DNA from: Sva-07 sp031430875
Lineage (GTDB): Bacteria > Actinomycetota > Acidimicrobiia > Acidimicrobiales > Ilumatobacteraceae
Reading direction: 5' to 3'
DNA: 5,870 nt
NCBI GenBank assembly: GCA_031430875.1
Contig: JANPCI010000490.1
Span: 1-5,870 of the forward strand
The notes under the pieces were generated by a model. That model saw only the letters and a program-made list of their open reading frames with translations, ran no database searches and was not told where the DNA came from. The translations under genes were made by a program, and so were the position numbers. Positions 1 to 5,870 of this stretch are shown piece after piece (position 1 is the stretch's first letter; each line of letters starts with the position of its first letter).

Positions 1-1
1 C

Positions 2-868
2 GGGCCGCTGTTCGGCGCTGTCATGGCGCGCTACCTCGATGCCGAATGGGTGCGCATCGGTCGACCCGACCGGTTCACCGTGGTCGATGTCGGCGCCGGG
101 CCCGGCACACTCGCCCGCTCGGTGCTCGCTGCCGCGCCGGCATGCTCGGAGGCGTTGCGATACGTAGCGGTCGAGGTCTCCGCCGCGCAACGTGCCCGAC
201 ATCCCGACGGCGTCGAGTCGACCGTCGACCTGCCCGACGCGCCGTTCGACGGTGTCATCATCGCCAATGAACTCCTCGACAATCTGCCGTTCCGTCTCGC
301 CGTGTTCGACAATGGCTGGCGTGAAGCGTTCGTCGGTGTCGGCACCGATGGTCGGTTCGTGGAACGCCTGTCAGCCCCCTTCGATCCGGTGCCGGCCGGC
401 CTGCCGAGGTCCGGCGCATTCGGGGCCCGGGCCCCCCTCATCGACCAGGCCGCTGCGTTCATCCACGAAGCTCGCGGCCTCGTGCGTGCCGGGTCCGTTC
501 TGGCCATCGACTACGGCACGCCGCTCACAGCCATGCTCGCCGGTCGTGCGTGGCGCGACTGGTTGCGCACCTATCGCGGCAACGAACGCGGTGACCACTA
601 CCTCGTCGATCCGGGTACCCAGGACATCACGATCGACGTACCGATCGACCAGCTCCCCGAACCTGACGCAGTGCGCGCGCAAGCCCAGTTTCTCCAGCGC
701 TGGGGCATCGATGACCTCGTGGACGAGGGCAGGCGCGTCTGGACCGAGCAGGCGTCGCGGCCCGGTCTCGAAGCGATGAAGATGCGCAGCAGGATCAGCG
801 AAGCCGAGGCATTGCTCGACCCTGCCGGCCTGGGCAGTTTCCTCGTCGCGGAATGGCGCATCACGTGA
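2..868 (+). CDS. SAM-dependent methyltransferase, MidA/NDUFAF7 family (5' end outside window)
   Basis: This is the C-terminal 288 residues of a class I SAM-dependent methyltransferase of the MidA (DUF185) family. The reading frame is open to the window edge and begins GPLFGAV. That matches the family's early GPLFG segment, so the ATG at 23 is internal and the true start lies upstream; family members are usually about 350-400 residues, so roughly 70-90 are missing. Visible residues 27-36 (VVDVGAGPGT) form the glycine-rich SAM-binding motif I. Residues 88-96 (ANELLDNLP) are the family's signature loop, and 168-172 (AIDYG) are a later core strand. The mitochondrial homologue NDUFAF7 methylates an arginine of a complex I subunit; the bacterial substrate is not established. 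No complex I gene is visible here. The gene converges on the DedA gene across an 84-bp gap containing a hairpin. Family assignment is strong; the substrate is unknown. Confidence 0.93.
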   Translation, partial: GPLFGAVMARYLDAEWVRIGRPDRFTVVDVGAGPGTLARSVLAAAPACSEALRYVAVEVSAAQRARHPDGVESTVDLPDAPFDGVIIANELLDNLPFRLAVFDNGWREAFVGVGTDGRFVERLSAPFDPVPAGLPRSGAFGARAPLIDQAAAFIHEARGLVRAGSVLAIDYGTPLTAMLAGRAWRDWLRTYRGNERGDHYLVDPGTQDITIDVPIDQLPEPDAVRAQAQFLQRWGIDDLVDEGRRVWTEQASRPGLEAMKMRSRISEAEALLDPAGLGSFLVAEWRIT

Positions 869-881
869 GGCGTGGCGGCGG

Positions 882-928
882 TTCATTGCGGAATGGGTCC
901 CGGATACCGAGACCCATTCCGGAATGAA
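882..928. terminator. Long hairpin between convergent genes, probable bidirectional terminator
   Basis: TTCATTGCGGAATGGGTC (882-899) pairs with GACCCATTCCGGAATGAA (911-928), giving 17 of 18 pairs; the only mismatch is G888 against G922. After a C900/A910 mismatch, 901-903 pairs with 907-909, leaving a three-base loop. It sits 13 bp after the methyltransferase stop and 24 bp before the end of the DedA gene, so it could end transcription from both sides. Neither strand has a T-tract after the stem, so it is not a classical intrinsic terminator. It could instead block 3' exonucleases, be a dispersed palindromic repeat, or bind a protein. Confidence 0.6.
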
Positions 929-952
929 ATGCGCCGGAACCTCGAAAGGTGG

Positions 953-1591
953 TCAGTCGGTGGCGTTGCGGGCGCGGGCGGCGGGGGAGGCGAACCGGGC
1001 CCACACGTACCAGCCGATGGCGACGACGATCACGAGGATCACGGCGTACTGCGCCCACTTGAGGATCGGCTCGACTTGGTCCCACTGTGACCGCAGCCCG
1101 TACCCGGCGCCGATCAGGGCGGCGTTCCAGACCAGCGACCCCAAGGTCGTGTACAGCACGAAACGCCCGAGCGGCATCCGCCGGAACCCGGCCGGGATCG
1201 AGATCAGCGACCGCACCAGCGGGATGCACCGGCAGATCAGCACGGCGCTGTTGCTGTGCCGGTCGAACCAAGCCTCGCTCTTGCGCACATCCGCAGAGGT
1301 GAGGCGGAACCACTTGCCGTACTTGAGGAGGAACCGGTCCAGACGTTCCGGCCCGATCCATGCCGCAAAGCCGTACAGCACCAGCGCACCGACGAGCGAA
1401 CCGATCGTCGCAGCGATGATCATCCCGACCAGCGTGGCTCCACCGTCACTGGCGACGAAGCCTGCAAACGGCAGCACGATCTCCGATGGGATCGGAGGGA
1501 ACACGTTCTCGAGTGCAACGAGGAATGCCACACCGAGGTAGCCGAGCTGGTCGATGACGTCGGTGACCCAGTCGGCGAGGTTCGAAAACAC
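953..1591 (-). CDS. DedA family integral membrane protein (VTT/SNARE-associated domain)
   Basis: This is a complete 212-residue inner-membrane protein of the DedA family, a normal length for the family. Characterised members act in membrane homeostasis, proton-dependent pH tolerance and recycling of undecaprenyl phosphate (UptA type); which role applies here cannot be read from sequence. Residues 28-41 (ENVFPPIPSEIVLP) are the conserved re-entrant-loop motif with acidic residues E28 and E37. Residues 119-135 (ICRCIPLVRSLISIPAG) carry the arginine pair R121 and R127, with the same six-residue spacing as the essential arginines of E. coli YqjA. RRMPLGRF and WN (155-156) follow, also typical. 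Hydrophobic stretches lie near 17-47, 53-79, 113-135, 145-165 and 180-198. The start is GTG, chosen because the frame begins just before the family N-terminus and has a -10-like TAAGCT six bases upstream; no Shine-Dalgarno sequence is seen. It is divergent from acs. Unusually, cysteines 120 and 122 flank R121. Confidence 0.93.
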   Translation of the reverse strand: MFSNLADWVTDVIDQLGYLGVAFLVALENVFPPIPSEIVLPFAGFVASDGGATLVGMIIAATIGSLVGALVLYGFAAWIGPERLDRFLLKYGKWFRLTSADVRKSEAWFDRHSNSAVLICRCIPLVRSLISIPAGFRRMPLGRFVLYTTLGSLVWNAALIGAGYGLRSQWDQVEPILKWAQYAVILVIVVAIGWYVWARFASPAARARNATD

Positions 1592-1597
1592 TGCGAG

Positions 1598-1603
1598 AGC
1601 TTA
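1598..1603 (-). promoter_or_regulatory. Putative -10 box of the DedA gene (leaderless mRNA)
   Basis: On the minus strand the hexamer TAAGCT fits the actinobacterial TANNNT -10 pattern. It ends exactly 6 nt before the GTG start at 1591, the spacing at which transcription would begin at the start codon. No Shine-Dalgarno sequence precedes the GTG, which fits a leaderless mRNA. No good -35 is seen; with a 17-bp spacer it would fall at 1621-1626. This is inference from pattern and position only. Confidence 0.5.
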
Positions 1604-1637
1604 TCGGCGGCCCCGATCCGAGACCGGTGCAGTGATC

Positions 1638-1643
1638 TACCAT
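1638..1643 (+). promoter_or_regulatory. Putative -10 box of acs (leaderless mRNA)
   Basis: TACCAT fits the TANNNT -10 consensus and ends 6 nt before the acs ATG at 1650, which would put the transcription start at the A of the ATG. There is no Shine-Dalgarno sequence upstream of the ATG, as expected for a leaderless message. The -35 position with a 17-bp spacer (1615-1620, GATCCG) is a poor match. The geometry is identical to that of the divergent DedA promoter, which supports both calls. Confidence 0.5.
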
Positions 1644-1649
1644 CGCTGC

Positions 1650-3614
<1,965 letters not shown>

Positions 3615-3618
3615 CGAT

Positions 3619-3650
3619 TGACGATTGGCGAGTCTGGTCGCTCATCGTCA
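3619..3650 (+). terminator. Hairpin after acs, possible terminator
   Basis: TGACGAT (3619-3625) pairs with ATCGTCA (3644-3650). After one T/C mismatch the stem continues as GGCGA (3627-3631) with TCGCT (3638-3642), including one G-T wobble, and closes on a six-base loop. It begins 5 bp after the acs stop codon. A second copy of TGACGAT lies immediately upstream (3612-3618) and includes the acs stop, so an alternative pairing is possible. There is no T-tract, so termination efficiency is uncertain. Confidence 0.45.
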
Positions 3651-3708
3651 AGATCGGACGGGTCAACGAAAGCTCAAGCCATCGCGTGAACCTGCCGATA
3701 GGCACACC

Positions 3709-5736
3709 ATGGTTCCGCCTGATGGAGTGCGCAGCAAACGACTCCCCACGATGTCCTGGGAATCGGTCGTCGACGACGGTGCAACGTCAGTCGACACGGC
3801 TGGTGATCCTCCACTGGCCCCCGCGCCGCTCGCGCCGAACGAGTTCGCATTGGTCGCACCAGACGACTTCGTTCCATTCGCAACCCAGTCGGCGACCACG
3901 CCGCTGACCCAGCCGGCCCCGATTTCGTTCTCCGGCGCGTTGACACCCTCAGCCGATCCATTACCGATGCAGCCGATCGAGCCCATTTCGTTCGCACCTC
4001 TCACCTTCGACACATCCCAGGTCACCCTCGACACGTCACCGGCGAGCGACCCACCTGTCGTGCGGTTTGCGCCGATGAAGCCGATCGTTCCGGCGATCGC
4101 CGATCCGGCTCCCGCGGCGATGGTGGATCCGGCGCCGACACCAATTTCTGATCCCGTGGCTGCGGTCATCGTCGTTGCACCTGATGTCGAGGATGCAGCG
4201 CGGGTGGTTGATGTCCCATCGACCGAGTTGCCCCAGATCGTCGAAGCAACTCCCCCTGAGGGAAACCCCCTCGATGGCCTTGCCGATGGCAGCTTCGTGC
4301 CACAGATCAGCGCCGGGCCTCGGCTTCCGCAGGTACGGCAGTCCGATATCCCGCATGCGGCAGCCGTTTACGACATGCCGGTCGAGTACGCGCACGTGGC
4401 CTCGGCCCAACGTGGGCGGCGCACGTCTCGCAGTGGACTCAAGTTGTTGCTGACGTTGGTGGTTCTCGGTGGCCTCGTTGCTGCTGGAGTCGTGTTCGGG
4501 CGGCCGTATCTCTTCCCGGATGGCTGGGACGAAGCGACCCGGCCGTACGCCGAGGCCGTCGAGACGGCTCGCGAGGTCGAGTACATCGAGCCCCTCGCCG
4601 TCATTGCCGAGCCCACCGCCGACTACACCACGAGGCTCGGTGGCGAGCTGGTCGGCGACTGGTCTGCTGACGAACCGGTACTGCGTGCGCTCGGCCTGCT
4701 GAACGGACCGACGACCGAGGAGAGTGTCACTGAACTCCTCGCCGATTGGCAGAACGCCGTGTACTCCACCGCTGATGGCCAGGTCTACACCGACACCGGT
4801 GTCACCGGCGCACAGCTCGACGCCGAGATCATCAAAGAGATGACTGCGGCATCGCTCGATCAGGAGTTCCGCTGGTCGACCGAACAAACCAGCCGAACGC
4901 TCGACGATCAGGTCCAGACACTGGCCGAAGTGCGGCGACAGGCATCCGCGGTGCTTGCGAAGACACCGTTTGCTGTGACTCTGGATCCGTTGGCTCCCGG
5001 AGTGTTGGCATTCGCGCCTCCGATCGTCGGCTACGGCGCGCTGGCTCCGTCGACCTTTGCCGAGTTCGAGAACCTGGGCTCCGGCGCCGAGAATCCGCTC
5101 TCGCAGATGGGCACGGCCGGCCCCGGCCCGCTCGTTTCGGAGGTGCCCGTCGCAGCAGGCCCACCGACATTGATCGGCACCGACACCCTGGTTGGATCAC
5201 CGCGTTCACTCGACCGGTCGTTCTGGTTCCTGGTGTTCGCCGGGTTTCTCGACTCTCGCACCGCCTATCAGGCGAGCGAGTCAGTCGTCGAGAACTCCGT
5301 GGCGACCGCCGACCGCGCAGGAGCGCAGTGCGTGTACGCAACGTTCTCGGGTGGCGACGTCTTCCAAACAGCCACACTGGGCGCCGCGCTCGATGCCTGG
5401 TCGGCCTCAGCGCCGATCGAGTTCGCGCCCAACGTCTCCGTCCTCGCCGATGGCACGCTGCAGTTGGTCAGCTGTGACCCCGGAGTCGGATTCGAGATCC
5501 CGAACCGGCTTGGGGTCGCGCGTGAACTCGTGGGCTGGCGGACGGCAGAACTGGCGACACTCGAGGCAGTCCAAACGGCCAATGGCACCGAGGCCGATGC
5601 TGCCGCCGCGTGGGTAGCCGTGGAAGCGTCGAACGTCGGCGTCGACCTCGGCGCACTGCCGGGCGACACGTCGCCCGCAGAGTCTGCTGCTGCAGCGCGA
5701 GCCGCTGTTGCTGCGGTCCTCACGTCAGCCGGCTGA
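3709..5736 (+). CDS. Single-pass membrane protein with degenerate metallopeptidase-like extracytoplasmic region
   Basis: Function is unknown. From the ATG at 3709 the product is 675 residues. Residues 1-235 are rich in Pro, Ala, Asp and Val and look disordered (PISF twice, repeated FAP and DPAP). A basic patch RGRRTSRSG precedes one membrane segment (246-263), predicting a cytoplasmic N-terminus and about 410 residues outside. The outer part resembles, as I recall the pattern, actinobacterial putative zinc metallopeptidases: REVEYIEPLAVI (288-299), LRALGLL (325-331), WQNAVYSTADGQVY (347-360), then EIIKEMTAASLDQEF (373-387) where active relatives have an HELxHxLQDQHF-like motif. Here HExxH reads KEMTA (376-380), so both zinc histidines are absent and catalysis is unlikely. 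The C-terminal part keeps FWFLVFAGFLD (505-515) and the only two cysteines, C541 and C589 (SCDPG). The tail is alanine-rich. The start is uncertain: TTG 3625 (overlaps the acs hairpin) and ATG 3751 are alternatives, and none has a Shine-Dalgarno sequence. Confidence 0.85.
   Translation: MVPPDGVRSKRLPTMSWESVVDDGATSVDTAGDPPLAPAPLAPNEFALVAPDDFVPFATQSATTPLTQPAPISFSGALTPSADPLPMQPIEPISFAPLTFDTSQVTLDTSPASDPPVVRFAPMKPIVPAIADPAPAAMVDPAPTPISDPVAAVIVVAPDVEDAARVVDVPSTELPQIVEATPPEGNPLDGLADGSFVPQISAGPRLPQVRQSDIPHAAAVYDMPVEYAHVASAQRGRRTSRSGLKLLLTLVVLGGLVAAGVVFGRPYLFPDGWDEATRPYAEAVETAREVEYIEPLAVIAEPTADYTTRLGGELVGDWSADEPVLRALGLLNGPTTEESVTELLADWQNAVYSTADGQVYTDTGVTGAQLDAEIIKEMTAASLDQEFRWSTEQTSRTLDDQVQTLAEVRRQASAVLAKTPFAVTLDPLAPGVLAFAPPIVGYGALAPSTFAEFENLGSGAENPLSQMGTAGPGPLVSEVPVAAGPPTLIGTDTLVGSPRSLDRSFWFLVFAGFLDSRTAYQASESVVENSVATADRAGAQCVYATFSGGDVFQTATLGAALDAWSASAPIEFAPNVSVLADGTLQLVSCDPGVGFEIPNRLGVARELVGWRTAELATLEAVQTANGTEADAAAAWVAVEASNVGVDLGALPGDTSPAESAAAARAAVAAVLTSAG
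4444..4497 (+). other. Transmembrane segment of the membrane protein
   Basis: These codons encode LLLTLVVLGGLVAAGVVF (residues 246-263 from the 3709 start), the only strongly hydrophobic run in the protein. It follows a basic stretch (RGRRTSRSG, then K245), so by the positive-inside rule the N-terminal tail is cytoplasmic and the C-terminal region is outside. It lies too far from the N-terminus to be a cleaved signal peptide and is read as a signal anchor. Confidence 0.85.
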
Positions 5737-5870
5737 TCAGTCGCGGAAGTTCTGGAACTGCAGCGGGATCCCGAGATCCTCGGCCTTGAGTGTGGCAATG
5801 ACCGCTTGGAGGTCGTCGCGCTTCTTCGCTGTCACCCGGATCGACTCGCCCTGAGTCTGGCTCGATACAC
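5737..5870 (-). CDS. YajQ-family cyclic di-GMP/nucleotide-binding protein (C-terminal fragment, start outside window)
   Basis: The minus strand encodes the last 43 residues and stop of a YajQ (DUF520) family protein. The frame is open at the window edge, so about three quarters of the usual ~160 residues lie beyond it. Visible landmarks are QGESIRVTAKKRDDLQAVI and, near the end, LGIPLQFQNFRD; both match the conserved C-terminus of the family, where the RDDLQ helix and the final PLQF-N-R strand are characteristic. Family members are small cytoplasmic proteins that bind nucleic acids or nucleotides; one from Xanthomonas binds cyclic di-GMP and alters transcription. Whether this one does so cannot be judged from the fragment. 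It converges with the membrane-protein gene with no bases between the two stop codons. Family assignment is strong despite the short fragment. Confidence 0.92.
   Translation of the reverse strand, partial: VSSQTQGESIRVTAKKRDDLQAVIATLKAEDLGIPLQFQNFRD

Noticed and set aside
23..25. ATG as the start of the methyltransferase gene
   Set aside because: The frame stays open to the window edge and the residues before it (GPLFGAV) match the family, so this ATG is internal and the gene is partial.
872..1090. Short open frame crossing the hairpin, with a similar peptide encoded on the other strand
   Set aside because: The resemblance between strands comes from the palindrome itself, and the rest of the frame lies antisense to the DedA gene.
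1554..1649. In-frame upstream extension of acs
   Set aside because: It would overlap the start of the DedA gene, encodes an arginine-rich stretch unlike Acs N-termini, and lacks a ribosome binding site.
3618..3623. TTGACG as a -35 box for the membrane-protein gene
   Set aside because: It matches the consensus well, but no TANNNT box lies at a suitable distance and the bases are better explained as part of the hairpin after acs.
3697..3704. GATAGGCA as a leaderless-type -10 box before the ATG at 3709
   Set aside because: It sits at roughly the right place but lacks the final T of TANNNT in either alignment, so it is too weak to list as a promoter.
3625..3708. TTG start giving a 703-residue form of the membrane protein
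   Set aside because: The added 28 residues are basic and unlike the acidic proline-rich tail, and the TTG lies inside the hairpin after acs. Not excluded, but less likely than the ATG at 3709.
4036..4887. 283-codon open frame antisense to the membrane protein
   Set aside because: Arginine-rich composition with no recognisable motif, opposite a plausible coding frame; treated as a by-product of GC-rich coding DNA.

Overview
The window is GC-rich, gene-dense bacterial chromosome with five protein-coding genes, two of them cut by the window edges. No RNA genes, insertion sequences, CRISPR arrays or phage genes were seen. The high GC content, scarce Shine-Dalgarno sequences, TANNNT boxes placed as for leaderless mRNAs, and the style of the acetyl-CoA synthetase point to an actinomycetote. 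An Acidimicrobiia member (Ilumatobacter-like) is my best guess, but this is inference and no single marker in the window proves it.

Layout: (1) 2-868 (+) is the 3' part of a MidA/NDUFAF7-type SAM-dependent methyltransferase that starts before the window. (2) 869-952 is a convergent gap holding a long, nearly perfect hairpin (882-928). (3) 953-1591 (-) is a DedA-family membrane protein starting with GTG. (4) 1592-1649 is a 58-bp divergent promoter region. TANNNT boxes facing each way lie exactly 6 nt from each start codon, so both mRNAs are probably leaderless. (5) 1650-3614 (+) is a complete AMP-forming acetyl-CoA synthetase (acs), followed by a hairpin at 3619-3650. (6) 3709-5736 (+) is a large single-pass membrane protein. 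It has a proline/alanine-rich cytoplasmic tail and an extracytoplasmic region that looks like an inactivated relative of a family of putative zinc metallopeptidases. (7) 5737-5870 (-) is the C-terminal end of a YajQ-family nucleotide-binding protein. Its stop codon abuts that of the membrane protein in the palindrome TGATCA.

The genes do not form an obvious pathway or operon. Strand changes and hairpins split them into mostly independent transcription units: protein methylation, membrane lipid or ion homeostasis, acetate activation, an uncharacterised envelope protein, and a nucleotide-binding protein. I see no convincing new multi-gene system. The most interesting item is the probable pseudo-metallopeptidase membrane protein, followed by the paired leaderless promoters and the convergent-gene hairpin.
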